Assembly: GCF_047795645.1 (NCBI RefSeq)
Contig: NZ_CP181045.1
Location: 806,001-870,000, forward strand
Length of the DNA: 64,000 bases
Direction: 5' to 3'
From: Salipaludibacillus sp047795645
GTDB taxonomy: Bacteria > Bacillota > Bacilli > Bacillales > Salisediminibacteriaceae
Made by a program: the position numbers and the translations under genes
In this document: positions 27,999 to 38,541 of the stretch, piece after piece
Position numbering within the stretch: the stretch's first letter is position 1
How the letters are laid out: the number at the start of each line of letters is the position of its first letter
The notes under the pieces: model-generated
Told to the model about the DNA's origin: nothing
The model's database searches: none
The model's input: the letters and a program-made list of their open reading frames with translations, nothing else

Positions 27999-28850
27999 AT
28001 GGCGAAAGTAGTGAAGAGAGATTTTGATTTGGAAGATGAAGTCAATGCTTATGAGATCAAACAGAGCCGTATATTTTTTGAGAGAAGGAAGGTGTTGAAT
28101 GAGAAAAGCAAAGAAGTCTGGACTTTTGCTTGGGTAGGTGCTCTAATTGGTACGGTGATATTATTTCCAATTTTTCCACTTGGTGCAATTGTTGGCGGAG
28201 GCATAGGATATTGGATTGGTTGGACAAAGGTAACGAATCCGCATAAACGTCGCTTTATAGAATTGCAGCAGGAATATCCAAATATTAATAAAGTAAGTAA
28301 AGGGAAAATAGGAGAAAGTAAGGTTAGTAGAGCAATAGAAAAAGGATTTGGTTTCGATTACTTTTTAATCAATGATATAACTCTCCCCACAAATAAAGCA
28401 GGGAGTACTCAAGTTGATCACATCCTCATTGGTCGATCAAGAATATATTGTATTGAGACAAAACATATTACTGGAAAGTTCTATCCTTTTAGTGATTCAC
28501 AGTGGTTATGGTATCCAACTCAAAGTCGAGGAAATGTAAAAAAGAAAACGTATATGAAAAGTCCTGCAAGTCAGTCGATTTTTCACGCGAAACATTTATC
28601 TAATTATCTCAAAAAATATATCGAAGGTATACCTGTTCAACCCGTAGTGGTTTTAACGCATTCTGGTTCTGAATGGAAAGGCAAGTTTAGAGATGATTGT
28701 TATATTTTTAATAGTGAAAGTGAATTTGTCACGTATGTGAATCTAAAAGAAAGCAATAAAAAACCATTCCTATCTAAACGAGGGTCAGAGAGATTAGCGG
28801 ATCATTTAGTGGAGTTGAATCGAAGGATGAAAAAGAATACTAGGGATTAA
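27999..28850 (+). CDS. NERD-domain protein with membrane anchor
   Basis: 283 aa, ATG 27999. A hydrophobic hairpin of two helices spans about residues 45-75 (TFAWVGALIGTVILFPIFP and LGAIVGGGIGYWIGW). The NERD domain follows: GKIGESKVSRAIEKGFG, STQVDHILIGRSRIYCIETKH and SPASQSIFHAKHLSNYL. NERD is a nuclease-related domain in many single-domain bacterial proteins, usually of unknown role. It lies between another NERD protein and an Mrr-STAND gene on the same strand, so the three may act in related ways, but separate promoters are likely because the gaps are about 100 bases. Confidence 0.8.
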   Translation: MAKVVKRDFDLEDEVNAYEIKQSRIFFERRKVLNEKSKEVWTFAWVGALIGTVILFPIFPLGAIVGGGIGYWIGWTKVTNPHKRRFIELQQEYPNINKVSKGKIGESKVSRAIEKGFGFDYFLINDITLPTNKAGSTQVDHILIGRSRIYCIETKHITGKFYPFSDSQWLWYPTQSRGNVKKKTYMKSPASQSIFHAKHLSNYLKKYIEGIPVQPVVVLTHSGSEWKGKFRDDCYIFNSESEFVTYVNLKESNKKPFLSKRGSERLADHLVELNRRMKKNTRD

Positions 28851-28957
28851 TTATTGAGTTAATCGTCTAATCTCGTTTTATAGATTGTTTATACGAGTTA
28901 TTTTATTTTTAATGGAAATTTCGAAGAGTTAAATTATCTAAAAGGATGGTTAATAAA

Positions 28958-30760
28958 ATGTCTTATGATTTTCTAGTTTTTAGTCCAGATGAATTTGAAA
29001 TATTTTCACACGATTTATTAGAAAGGAAATATGGAATTGAATTTGAAAGATTTAAACCAGGAAAGGATGGTGGAATAGATTTAAGGCATTATGTTAATAG
29101 TGATAAAAGCATAATTGTCCAATGTAAAAGATATTCAGAGTACAGTCAATTATTCAGAAATTTGGAGAAGAAGGAAGTTGATAAAGTAAAAAAATTGAAT
29201 CCTAGCAGATACATTGTTGTTACAAGCGTTCCACTTTCTGTTGACAATAAAACAAAGATTATGAAACTTTTCGAACCATTCATTTTAACACCAAACGATA
29301 TTATCGGAAAAGAGGAGTTAGAAGATTTATTAAAGGACAATCCAGACATAGAAAAAAAGCAATTTAAGTTATGGTTAACTAGTATTAATGTATTACAAAA
29401 AATATTACATAACGGTATTCATAGTCGTTCCGAATTCACTGATATTGAAATAAAAAATAATGCAAAGTTGTATGTACAAAATCAAAGTTTAAGTGAAGCA
29501 CAAACACTTTTAGATTCAAATAAATTTGTTATTTTATCAGGAAATCCAGGAGTAGGGAAAACAACTCTTGCTAAAATGTTACTACTTGAACTTATGGTTA
29601 ATGATTATCAGGTAATCACTATTTCTAAAGATATTGAGGAAGCAGAATCGGTATTTGAAAAAGGTATAAAACAAGTCTTTTATTATGATGACTTCTTAGG
29701 AAGTAATTTTCTAGAGGATAGACTAGATAAAAATGAAGACAAAAGATTGATTGCATTTATAAATAAAATTAGTAGAGATGATAATAAAGAAAAAAAGTTT
29801 ATAATGACAACAAGAGAATATATATTAAATCAAGCAAGAATAAAGTATGAAATTTTCAATAGTAATATGATTGATTTATCAAAACATATAGTCGATGTTA
29901 AATCTTATACCGAACTAGTTAAAGCTAAAATATTATATAACCATCTATTCTTTTCTGAGTTAAATAGTGAGTATATAAACGCTTTAATTTCAAATAAAAA
30001 TTATTTGAAAATTATAAAGCATAAAAATTATAATCCTCGTGTGATTGAAACTATGACATTTAAACTAAGTAGCACTATAGACCCAGATAATTATGTAGAA
30101 AACTTTATAGAAAATTTAAATAATCCTGTTAATATTTGGGAACATGCTTTTAATTCAAAAATTTCTGGATCTTCTCAGTTGATACTTTATATTCTTACTA
30201 TTATTCAAGGACATATTGATAAAGAAAAGTTGAGAAAATACCATCAAAACCTTTCTAATGAATTAAATGAACCTTTTAATTATTCGATTTTTAATAAAAG
30301 TCTTAAAGAATTGGAAAATACATTTATTGAAATTCGTAGATCTGACAATGATTCAAAATTTAGTATAACTTTTCAAAACCCATCGATAAGAGATTATTTA
30401 ATTTCAAATCTTATAGATAGACAAGACATTATTATGCCATTAGTAAGAAGTACCTTTGATTTAAATATTCTTAAAAATTTATCAACGAATACTGATGAAG
30501 ATAAAATATTTATAAATTTCGTGAATCAGATTGATATTGCTATTCTTGCAATTGAAAAATATAAAGTAAAGAAGAAAAATGGAAATTTATTTGGTTTAAA
30601 CATAATTGATGAACTAAGAGATATTTCCTTATTATTTGATATGAGTGTTCACAAAAATGTTAAAGAATTCTTCCTAGATGAAATTATGTCTTTTGATAAT
30701 TTATATATATTACCTTTAAAATATCAAAAATCATTGATTAATTTATATGCAGAGAGATGA
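28958..30760 (+). pseudogene. Mrr-nuclease/STAND ATPase fusion, 5' part interrupted by an IS
   Basis: 600 codons from ATG 28958 (AAAGGA 11 bases upstream). Residues 1-130 are an Mrr-type nuclease domain: RFKPGKDGGIDL (Asp 41) and IIVQCKRYSEY (Gln 55, Lys 57). A P-loop NTPase follows with SGNPGVGKTTLAKML at about 194-208, QVFYYDDFLG and KKFIMTTREYILNQA, the pattern of a STAND ATPase of the nSTAND3 kind. The remainder is helical. The stop TGA (30758-30760) is created by the first two bases of an IS. Removing the IS and one AGAT repeat restores a 741-aa protein continuing at 32325. Such nuclease-STAND fusions act as antiviral sensors (Avs-like), so this was probably a defence protein. Confidence 0.85.
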
Positions 30761-32320
30761 ATCAATTTCATAATTCACCTTTTTAAAAATTCAAAGACCT
30801 GCAGAATTTTAATAATGTCGTTTTTAAAAATTTCTTTAAGCAGCTTGTTGCTGATTTAACAGTAAATTGATACGATCACTTGCTAATTTTGATGCATTAT
30901 AAATAAGCGTGACGATGTCAAAATGAACTTTTGCGCGTTTTCCCGTTCGATAACGTACATTGTCTAGTTGATAATATTCCTTTAGATAAGCATTGACGCG
31001 TTCTACTGCTGAGCGGCGTTTGGATAGATGTTTCCATGCTTTTGAACCACGTGCTGGTGCTGTATATTTTCGGAGGTCTGTCGTGATTTTTACTTTATAA
31101 ACCTTTTGGCAAATGCCTTCGTTAGCTAAAGGACAGTCGCTACATTCTTTTGGACTTGTGTATTTCAACGTTTCATACTTGGCATCAAAACTATCATAAC
31201 GATAGGAATGTTCCCTAAAACAGGTTGGGGCAAAGTGTTTATCAAACCCGATGGGTTCTGCTTCATTTTTCTTATTATAAGCAATCACAGATTGGTTTCC
31301 CATTCGATGAACTTGTTCATAAATAGGGGCGTAGTCATAGCCTGCGTCCATTGTCTGGTAGGCCAAAGAAGGCAAGGATAGGCATTCATCCACTCCCTTT
31401 AATAAAGGAATAGCTGCTTTTCCATCATTCAAACTGCCAGAAGAAAAAAGGGACTGTAAAATGTATTGACTGGATGTACCAACAGCTAAGTGACCTTTGT
31501 AGCCGTACCAAAAGACATTTTTTCCTTCGCTGTTCTTCTTTACACCCCATTTAGGGTCTTGAGGAACTTCCGAACGTAACTCATGTAAAGGAACATCCAA
31601 CTGAGCTTCTATTTTCTTTTCGAAAAGTGGAAGATTTGCTTCCTTTTCTGCTTGTTCCATCAGCCATTGTTCTCGCTCGTCTTTACGTTTGCGCCCACGC
31701 TTGTTAGGTTCTGCTTTTGGCTTTTCTTCTTTTGGTGGTGCTTGATCACGTGCTTCAAAATGGGTGGCGTCAATAGCGACCGTGTCATCCATAATAAAGC
31801 CTTCCGCCATGGCTTGAAGAACAACTTTCTCTTGTGATTCCTCTAAAACAATAGAGTCATCCAGTTTCGTTATAAGTCGTGAATAGGCAGCTTCAGAGGG
31901 AGTATTGTCAGACACAAGAAAACCACAATTCAACTTAAATATAAAGTCATCATTCAAACGTTTTATTAAGTCCTTCATCGTTGGAATGCGCTCAACGATT
32001 CGTACAAACATAGAAATAACCATTGCCGCATAATTCAGCTCTACGGGTGCACCAAGTCGGGATTTTTTGGTTATTTCATCGTGGATCGCATCTAAATCTA
32101 TCGCTGAAATAATCGATTCATAACGTTGGGTAGGTTCCATCTCATATAAGTCTTGAATGCTAAATAAGCTCGTTTGTCGTATAATGGCCATAGGGAGTAT
32201 TTCCTCCAGTCTTTTTGGTTGTTTTGGTCAACCACCATTATACAGGACTTGGGGAGGTACTTCCTTTTTTGTGTCTCAAACTCCTTGGGACGCAAGGGCT
32301 CTAAATTATGAAATTCACTC
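30759..32320 (-). mobile_element. IS1182-like insertion sequence, copy 1 (1,562 bp)
   Basis: Bounded by imperfect inverted ends (GAATCAATTTCATAATTCA and, on the other strand, GAGTGAATTTCATAATTTA; 16 of 19 matching) and by a 4-bp target repeat AGAT at 30755-30758 and 32321-32324. It encodes one transposase. The copy at 40345-41906 has the same length, the same encoded protein and opposite orientation. The intact frame and target repeat show a recent insertion. Confidence 0.92.
30836..32191 (-). CDS. IS1182-like DDE transposase, copy 1
   Basis: 451 aa, ATG 32191 with a GGAGG site. The N-terminus (PVELNYAAMVISMFVRIVER) is a DUF772-like domain. AIDATHFEARD carries the first catalytic Asp and YQTMDAGYDYAPIY the second; RRSAVERVNAYLKEYYQLD carries the Glu. 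A Cys-rich stretch CSDCPLANEGIC precedes the last part, as in IS1182 relatives. Identical at protein level to the copy at 40474. It catalyses cut-and-paste or copying of its own element. Confidence 0.9.
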   Translation of the reverse strand: MAIIRQTSLFSIQDLYEMEPTQRYESIISAIDLDAIHDEITKKSRLGAPVELNYAAMVISMFVRIVERIPTMKDLIKRLNDDFIFKLNCGFLVSDNTPSEAAYSRLITKLDDSIVLEESQEKVVLQAMAEGFIMDDTVAIDATHFEARDQAPPKEEKPKAEPNKRGRKRKDEREQWLMEQAEKEANLPLFEKKIEAQLDVPLHELRSEVPQDPKWGVKKNSEGKNVFWYGYKGHLAVGTSSQYILQSLFSSGSLNDGKAAIPLLKGVDECLSLPSLAYQTMDAGYDYAPIYEQVHRMGNQSVIAYNKKNEAEPIGFDKHFAPTCFREHSYRYDSFDAKYETLKYTSPKECSDCPLANEGICQKVYKVKITTDLRKYTAPARGSKAWKHLSKRRSAVERVNAYLKEYYQLDNVRYRTGKRAKVHFDIVTLIYNASKLASDRINLLLNQQQAA

Positions 32321-32324
32321 AGAT

Positions 32325-32749
32325 ATGAAGAAATTAATGAAATAATTAATATCGAAGAATTATTATTTAAGTTATGTGATAATTTTGACGACATATATAA
32401 TGTCGAAATATTTGATGTCATTGAAATTAAGTTATCTGACATTTTTGACGATATATCATCAAAAATTAATATTGATGATATTGTCCTTAATGCGATTGAA
32501 AAAGAGATGGACAATGTCGACAATATAAATTATGATTTAGTGCCTTTTATGGAAAAATTAATTGAGGTTGATGGAAATTTAGGACTCGATACGACCTACT
32601 ATATAAATGAATTGGACCCATCTTATCTGCAAGGTGAACCAGACTTTGACGATGAAATCTATGAAAGACACATGGAATATAGTGAACCAGATATTAAAGA
32701 TGCAGATGACATTATAGATGATATGTTTGATTCTCTTAGAGAAACTTAA
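32325..32749 (+). pseudogene. Mrr/STAND fusion, 3' part after the IS
   Basis: Continues the frame of the gene at 28958: the join reads LYAERYEEINEIINIEELL. This 141-codon tail is very acidic (repeated DD and ID pairs, ending DDIIDDMFDSLRET) with no recognised domain. In a STAND protein the C-terminal part senses the trigger, so loss of this end would be expected to disable sensing. No start codon with a ribosome site lies inside, so it is not a separate gene. Confidence 0.8.
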
Positions 32750-32884
32750 ATAAATGGTCGAATTCGTTCTATCTATCTTTTTTATTATGATAGAATAATG
32801 GACTATCTAAAAATGCATGTTATTTTGATATTGAATAATTTATCGAAAGGTTTACAAAACACAAAAGGTGAAGAGGAGGTTACT

Positions 32885-33131
32885 TTGAGTCTATATTGGG
32901 CGAAATTTGAACTGAAAAATAATATTTTATATAGATTTGACACTAGAATATACATGAATCCTACATCAAAACCATTCGATAAAGATATTTCTATAGGGGC
33001 TGTTGTTGGCAAAAATCTAGGTTCTGCTAAACCTTACGATAATAATTTCTTATTCCATACAAAAACTCAATTTAGAAAATGATCAACTCTTGCGTAATAT
33101 AAAATCAATATTAGATAAAGCTTACCAGTGA
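32885..33131 (+). pseudogene. Frameshifted DUF1643-like fragment
   Basis: TTG 32885 after GAGGAGGT starts MSLYWAKFELKNNILYRFDT, followed by ISIGAVVGKNLGSAKP, which resembles the conserved LNPGxA-type loop of DUF1643 proteins. The frame fails near 33060; the next frame continues LNLENDQLLRNIKSILDKAY and stops at 33131. The rest of the gene is missing. Confidence 0.45.
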
Positions 33132-33782
33132 GCTAAAAAACCTATTCCAATAATAAAAAATTTTTATTACTTGTTGTTTATTAACTGACCAACGAATAAT
33201 GGAAGTATATAGCATTTTTATCATTACAGATCCCGCGAAATAGACTACAAGTATGATTAGATGATTCGCATTAGAGTGAATATCGATAAATTGTGTGAGT
33301 ACATTTTGTCTGTCTACTTAAAGTTACATCATGGAAATTTATAGAGATGGCCTTACTAATCACAAGGAAAGTACTGAGGTTTTTTATGAAAGTTTGAGGG
33401 ATAAGTATAAATGATAAGCAATATTTTGAAAGGGATATTTTATGATAGAAAGGTACTGATAACTTGGGAAGAGTATTACATTTTTCTTTGGTGAAGTTTA
33501 CTTAATGAGTGAATAACGGTACTTTACTTGAAAAGGAGCTATCCGTTTATAATTTTTGTCTGCACATTAGATACTACTCAACAGAAAAATACTTTCCAAC
33601 AAATAGGGCGCAATTGCGGCTTTCAAATCATAGATTTAATAAATAACATGAGTATCCATCCTTAATACGTTGAATTGTTGCTGTTATATACAGTCACTTT
33701 TTCTTATACATACATGGCAATCACGCTCTATACCTAGTAAAATATACTTTAACAATATTTGGTTGAATGGAGAACTAATCGA
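33132..33782. other. Gene-poor region
   Basis: No convincing gene. A 27-codon ORF at about 33331-33414 (MEIYRDGLTNHKES) lacks a ribosome site and may be a gene tail. The HIT gene promoter must lie near the right end. Confidence 0.4.
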
Positions 33783-34151
33783 ATGAATACAAACTGTGAA
33801 TTCTGCGAACTAAATACATACATTTTAGAAAATGACCTTGCCTTTGTCATTTACGATAAATACCCAGTGACGAAAGGACATGCCCTTGTGATTCCGAAGC
33901 GGCATGTGGCGGATTATTTTGAGACGTCGGAAGAAGAAAAAAGAGCGATGCAAGACCTTGCTGAAGAGATTCGAGGCGTTCAGAAACAAGAGCTATCACC
34001 TGATGGATTTAATATTGGGATTAACTGCGGAGAAGCAGCTGGTCAAACGATTTTTCACGTTCACATGCATGTGATCCCTAGATATACTGGAGACATGTAT
34101 GACCCGGCTGGTGGTGTCCGTGGAGTAATCCCAGAAAAACAGAAGTATTAG
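33783..34151 (+). CDS. HIT-family hydrolase
   Basis: 122 aa, ATG 33783 with GGAG about 8 bases upstream. It begins MNTNCEFCEL (zinc-type CxxC) and holds the histidine triad HVHMHVIPR near residue 95. HIT proteins cleave nucleotide phosphate bonds, for example adenosine phosphoramidates, AppppA or 5'-adenylated DNA. It is 15 bases upstream of a PLD-helicase gene and presumably co-transcribed. The pairing suggests a role in nucleic-acid end repair or in control of the helicase system, which is inference. Composition is GC-richer than the flanking defence genes. Confidence 0.88.
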   Translation: MNTNCEFCELNTYILENDLAFVIYDKYPVTKGHALVIPKRHVADYFETSEEEKRAMQDLAEEIRGVQKQELSPDGFNIGINCGEAAGQTIFHVHMHVIPRYTGDMYDPAGGVRGVIPEKQKY

Positions 34152-34166
34152 TGGAGGAGGACAGAC

Positions 34167-36581
34167 ATGAGTGAAGTCAAACTTATTACAAGCCAACTCA
34201 TTCAAGAGATTACCGCAAAAATTGACAAAGCATCAACTGTCTATATCCTCGTTTCGTTTTCGATGAAAACAGGTGTTCATTTGCTTACGCCTGCTTTAAA
34301 ACGAGCAGCTGAACGCGGAACTGATATTAAGATTTGTACCGGTGATTATTTGTATGTCACGCAGCCAGAAGCGCTTGAGTTGTTGTTACATATTGATGAG
34401 CGCATTGAAATTCGCCTTTGGAGAAGTGAAGGTAAGTCCTTTCATCCAAAGGCTTATTTAATAGAAGGAGACGAAGAAGTACATTTATACGTTGGGTCTT
34501 CGAATCTCTCTTATTCTGCTCTTTCGAACGGTGTCGAATGGAACTTAGCCGTCTCAAATTGTGTCGCATCTGAAACCATTGATCAAGCTAGAGAAAATTT
34601 CTTACGATTGTTTTATGATGAACAGACCGTTTCATTGAATAAAGAAACGTTGGAGCTGTATCGCAAAGTATATGAAGAAAAGCGACAACAACTGCCCGAT
34701 TTTGTTCGTTGGTGGACCGAAGAGGATGAAAAGAGTTTGATGCTCGCTGATGATCGCAAACAAGAACCTGTTGTAGCCGATCCGCCTGGAATATACACAA
34801 CATCGATTGATCCACGAGGACCGCAAATTGAGGCACTTGAATCGTTGACGAACACGATTGAAGAAGGCTATGACAAAGCAATGATTGTCATGGCAACAGG
34901 TCTCGGTAAAACGTACTTGGCTGCTTTTTTTGCAAGACGTTTTAGAAAGGTGTTGTTCATTGCACACCGTGAGGAGATATTGTTTCAAGCTCAGCAATCG
35001 TTTAAGCATGTGATGTCAGATAAAAAGAGTGGGATTCTAAACGGAACGCATAAAGAAACGGACGCTGACCATGTTTTTGCTTCGATATTTACGCTTTCTA
35101 GTGACGCCCAATTACGAGCATTTGATCCGGGGGAGTTTGACTTGGTTATCGTAGATGAGTTCCATCACGCTGCGGCGAATTCCTATGCAAGAGCACTTGA
35201 TTATTTCAAGCCATCGTTTTTGTTAGGTTTAACGGCGACTCCTGACAGGATGGATGGGAAAGACGTATTTGCAATTTGTGAAGGGAATGTTGCTTTTCAG
35301 ATGCACTTTCTTGAAGCAATCCAAATTGGATGGCTCGCACCTTTTCAGTATTATGGCATCTATGACGATACCGATTATTCAAAAATCACGTGGCTAGGAA
35401 CAAGATATAGTCAAGAAGAACTTCTTGAAACACAGTTAAGTGATGACATGGCACTAAACATTTATCAAGCATGGAAGGACCATAAACAATCACGAACGTT
35501 GGCGTTCTGTTCCTCTATTAAACAAGCGGCTTTTCTAACTCGATTTTTCAAGAAAAAGGGCGTCAAAGCGGTGGAACTTCATTCGGCAGCAGACGGACTC
35601 AATCGGAAAGAAGCGATCAAGCAGATTACGGCTGGGCAGATCGATATTATCTTTACAGTCGATTTGTTTAACGAAGGAACGGATATTCCAGCGCTAGATA
35701 CGTTACTGTTTGTTCGGCCAACGGAATCCTTAACCGTTTTCACCCAGCAAATCGGCCGTGGATTAAGGTTGCATGATGGGAAAGAGCATTGTGTTGTGAT
35801 CGATTTGATTGGGAATTATCGAAATGCCGATTTAAAGCTAAGTTTGCTTGATACTCGTCCTGAGGAAAAGCGAGAAAAGGGTAACAAGGTTATTCCTGAA
35901 GTACCAGCTTCTTGTTTCATCGATATCGACATTCGAGCGATTAATTTATTGGAAGAAATTAAGAAAAAGCAGCAACCGCGGAAACAGAAAATCTTGAGCG
36001 ATTACATGCGAATTAAAGAAGAGTACGGCTATCGTCCGTCCTATTTAGAGTTCCATCGTCACGGCTATGAGAATTCGATGGCAGTTCGGCAGGAGTTTAA
36101 GTCGTATGTTGGATTTCTCTATTGGGCGGAGGAATTGTCGGAGGTAGAGATAAAAGCTTTCAAAGATGGTGAAGCGTGGCTTGCTGAAGTAGAAAAAACA
36201 GGTATGTCGAAGAGCTATAAGATGGTCGTCTTGCAATACATGTTAAACCGTGGAGCAAGCGAGTGGTTAAAGCCTGTAACACAGGAGGAAGTAGCTCCGT
36301 ATTTCTTTGATTATTTAACAAAGAAGGAGTACCGACGAAAGATCGATTTCAACGACAAAGACAAGGTAAACTGGACGGAAAATGACATGGACAAAGTCGC
36401 CAAATTGATCGCACGAATGCCAATGACGAAGTTCGGAGGGAGTTCCAATTTTGATGGCGAGTTTTTCAAGCTTGATTTGTTGTTTGAAGATTCAGTGAAT
36501 GAGTATATTTTCGCGTGGACCACGGAAGTTTGTGAGTATCGATTAGAGAGTTATTTTGAGAAGAAGGTTGGGAAGAGGTAA
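34167..36581 (+). CDS. Phospholipase-D-like nuclease fused to SF2 helicase
   Basis: 804 aa, ATG 34194 is not needed; ATG 34167 follows GGAGGAGG. Residues 1-150 are a PLD phosphodiesterase domain with SFHPKAYLIE (His 93, Lys 95) and VGSSNLSYSAL. From about 215 a type-III-restriction-like SF2 helicase appears: VMATGLGKTYLAAF, VIVDEFHHAAA, LLGLTATPDRMDG, then NEGTDIPALDTLLFVRPTES and TQQIGRGLRLHDGK. The C-terminal 250 residues are the family-specific region. Such proteins unwind or translocate on DNA and cut with the PLD head; several are proposed defence proteins. The middle and C-terminal part is copied as fragments at 51590 and 54042. Confidence 0.88.
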   Translation: MSEVKLITSQLIQEITAKIDKASTVYILVSFSMKTGVHLLTPALKRAAERGTDIKICTGDYLYVTQPEALELLLHIDERIEIRLWRSEGKSFHPKAYLIEGDEEVHLYVGSSNLSYSALSNGVEWNLAVSNCVASETIDQARENFLRLFYDEQTVSLNKETLELYRKVYEEKRQQLPDFVRWWTEEDEKSLMLADDRKQEPVVADPPGIYTTSIDPRGPQIEALESLTNTIEEGYDKAMIVMATGLGKTYLAAFFARRFRKVLFIAHREEILFQAQQSFKHVMSDKKSGILNGTHKETDADHVFASIFTLSSDAQLRAFDPGEFDLVIVDEFHHAAANSYARALDYFKPSFLLGLTATPDRMDGKDVFAICEGNVAFQMHFLEAIQIGWLAPFQYYGIYDDTDYSKITWLGTRYSQEELLETQLSDDMALNIYQAWKDHKQSRTLAFCSSIKQAAFLTRFFKKKGVKAVELHSAADGLNRKEAIKQITAGQIDIIFTVDLFNEGTDIPALDTLLFVRPTESLTVFTQQIGRGLRLHDGKEHCVVIDLIGNYRNADLKLSLLDTRPEEKREKGNKVIPEVPASCFIDIDIRAINLLEEIKKKQQPRKQKILSDYMRIKEEYGYRPSYLEFHRHGYENSMAVRQEFKSYVGFLYWAEELSEVEIKAFKDGEAWLAEVEKTGMSKSYKMVVLQYMLNRGASEWLKPVTQEEVAPYFFDYLTKKEYRRKIDFNDKDKVNWTENDMDKVAKLIARMPMTKFGGSSNFDGEFFKLDLLFEDSVNEYIFAWTTEVCEYRLESYFEKKVGKR

Positions 36582-36717
36582 TAAAATCTGATCAAAATAG
36601 TTAATAATTTATGTGGATTTAATTAATTTCGGTTATCTTCAACTTTTAATAGATTCAGTTAAAGAACTTAGTGATAGAATACTTAAAAGGTAAAAATTTG
36701 AAAGGCAGGTTGATATA

Positions 36718-38541
36718 ATGGCACGTTCATATGAGATGGAGAAAGGTGACAGAGATTCGATTTATGATGCTGCAAAGAAATGGAAACAAGAGTGTATCTT
36801 AAGTGATAAGTCTCTTATTTGGGAAGAGGAATCCGTTTGGACAGATAGTAATCTTCAACGTTTTCAGGCTATATTTGTTGATAATCCAGATGAGTCTGGA
36901 AACTCATTTGACCAGAAGTTACAAATCCAATTGGAAAACGAGTCTCAGGGTGTCCACAAGTTTGTAATCGAAATATTATTTATCTATTATTTGTTCCCTC
37001 ATAAAGGGAGTGCAAGCTTCGCAACAAAAAAGAAAAAATTGAGTGCCGTTGCAAGTTGGGGGAATATCGATTTAGATTTTTCTCAACCAATTTTCGAAGG
37101 TCTTCGGCATGGGTTGGGAGCAACGGGCACCTTTTATAACACAAGTAAATACTTTGAAATTTCATTTCTATTTAAATTAATCAAGCAATTAAAGACAATG
37201 GAACCGGAACAGAGAATGAGAATATTAGATGAACCTTGGGAACTTAAAAAAGTTGCTGAGCAAGTTCGTAGCGAACAAGTCGGGAAAAGAGTTCAAATGT
37301 TGCACGTTATTCTTCACCTTCTTCTCCCTGATTACTTTGAAAGAATATCGAGCTGGGGACATAAATATCAAATTGTCAAAGGTTTCCCTCATCTACTTAC
37401 TGATGTCACAACTGAAGATACAGATGAACAAATTTATGCTATTCGAAAAAAATCGGAAGAAACTTATCCAAATGAGAAATTTGATTTTTACAATAAAGAT
37501 GTCTTAAAGCAGTGGAAACGTGAGAAGAAAGAGCCTTCGAATAAAACGAATGCACCTGAAATAGTTAAAGAAAAACCTAAAACAAATGTGCCAATAGTAG
37601 ATTTTGATGTGGAACCTTTACTAGAGGGTCTTGTTTTTGAAAACACTGAAGTTATTCTCGCTCAAATTACAACAGCTATTAAAAATGGTAAAAACATCAT
37701 TTTAACAGGACCACCAGGTACAGGGAAGTCAAAACTAGCAAGCAAGATTTGTGACTTGTATAAAGTAGAATCGATGGTAGTGACTGCTTCATCCAACTGG
37801 TCAACGTTTGAAACAATTGGTGGTTATCGTCCAGATAGAGAGGGGCATTTATATTTTAACAAAGGAGTATTTTTGCAATGTGTGAAAGGAAATGATACAA
37901 ATCAAGTTAAGAATAAGTGGTTAATCATCGATGAAATTAATCGAGCTGATATAGATAAGGCGTTCGGATCTTTATTTTCTGTAATGACGGGTGATAATGT
38001 GACGTTACCTTTCGAAACAAAAAATGGGAAATCTATTGAACTGAAACCGCAAAATAAACAACAAAACGTTGAAATTAACGATCATACATACATTATACCT
38101 GATGCTTGGCGCATTATTGCGACAATGAACACGATTGATAAAGCTTCTCTTTATGAAATGAGCTATGCTTTTATGCGACGGTTTGCCTTTATTCCGATTG
38201 GTGTACCAAAAGGAATTACGACTGAACTTATTAACGAGTATTTAAATGTATGGGGAATGAGCATGTATTCTCACGCCGATACATTAGCAACTATTTGGTC
38301 ATTGATTAATAAGTATCGAAAAATAGGACCATCGATCATTGAAGATATTGCAAAGCATACTAATGACGGGGATGATTTTACCTCTGCCATTATACTTTAT
38401 GTATTGCCACAATTTGAAGGTCTTTCGGTTCCACGTATTAAAGAATTTGTTAAACTGTTGGTTGACGAATCAAAAGATATTATTGATCGAAACTTGTTAG
38501 ATGACTTTATTGATGATTTCTTTGATGCAGGTGCGTGGTAA
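36718..38541 (+). CDS. Second McrB-like AAA+ ATPase/GTPase
   Basis: 607 aa, ATG 36718 with GGCAGG upstream. The N-terminal 270 residues hold a region seen in AAA proteins of restriction loci (FVIEILFIYYLFPHKG, then VQMLHVILHLLLPDYFERIS). The AAA core has TGPPGTGKSKLASK (about 330), WLIIDEINRADIDKAFG (about 401) and TMNTIDKASLYEMSYAFMRR (about 469). This is the McrB/MoxR-like branch. The following gene overlaps (TAATG) and encodes a nuclease-like partner, so the pair is probably a type IV-like restriction system distinct from that at 20149. Confidence 0.82.
   Translation: MARSYEMEKGDRDSIYDAAKKWKQECILSDKSLIWEEESVWTDSNLQRFQAIFVDNPDESGNSFDQKLQIQLENESQGVHKFVIEILFIYYLFPHKGSASFATKKKKLSAVASWGNIDLDFSQPIFEGLRHGLGATGTFYNTSKYFEISFLFKLIKQLKTMEPEQRMRILDEPWELKKVAEQVRSEQVGKRVQMLHVILHLLLPDYFERISSWGHKYQIVKGFPHLLTDVTTEDTDEQIYAIRKKSEETYPNEKFDFYNKDVLKQWKREKKEPSNKTNAPEIVKEKPKTNVPIVDFDVEPLLEGLVFENTEVILAQITTAIKNGKNIILTGPPGTGKSKLASKICDLYKVESMVVTASSNWSTFETIGGYRPDREGHLYFNKGVFLQCVKGNDTNQVKNKWLIIDEINRADIDKAFGSLFSVMTGDNVTLPFETKNGKSIELKPQNKQQNVEINDHTYIIPDAWRIIATMNTIDKASLYEMSYAFMRRFAFIPIGVPKGITTELINEYLNVWGMSMYSHADTLATIWSLINKYRKIGPSIIEDIAKHTNDGDDFTSAIILYVLPQFEGLSVPRIKEFVKLLVDESKDIIDRNLLDDFIDDFFDAGAW

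Noticed and set aside
31652..31837. Short ORFs opposite to the transposase in both IS copies
   Set aside because: Complement of conserved transposase codons; no start site.
34588..35009. Three minus-strand ORFs under the PLD-helicase
   Set aside because: Shadows of a gene with clear helicase and PLD motifs.
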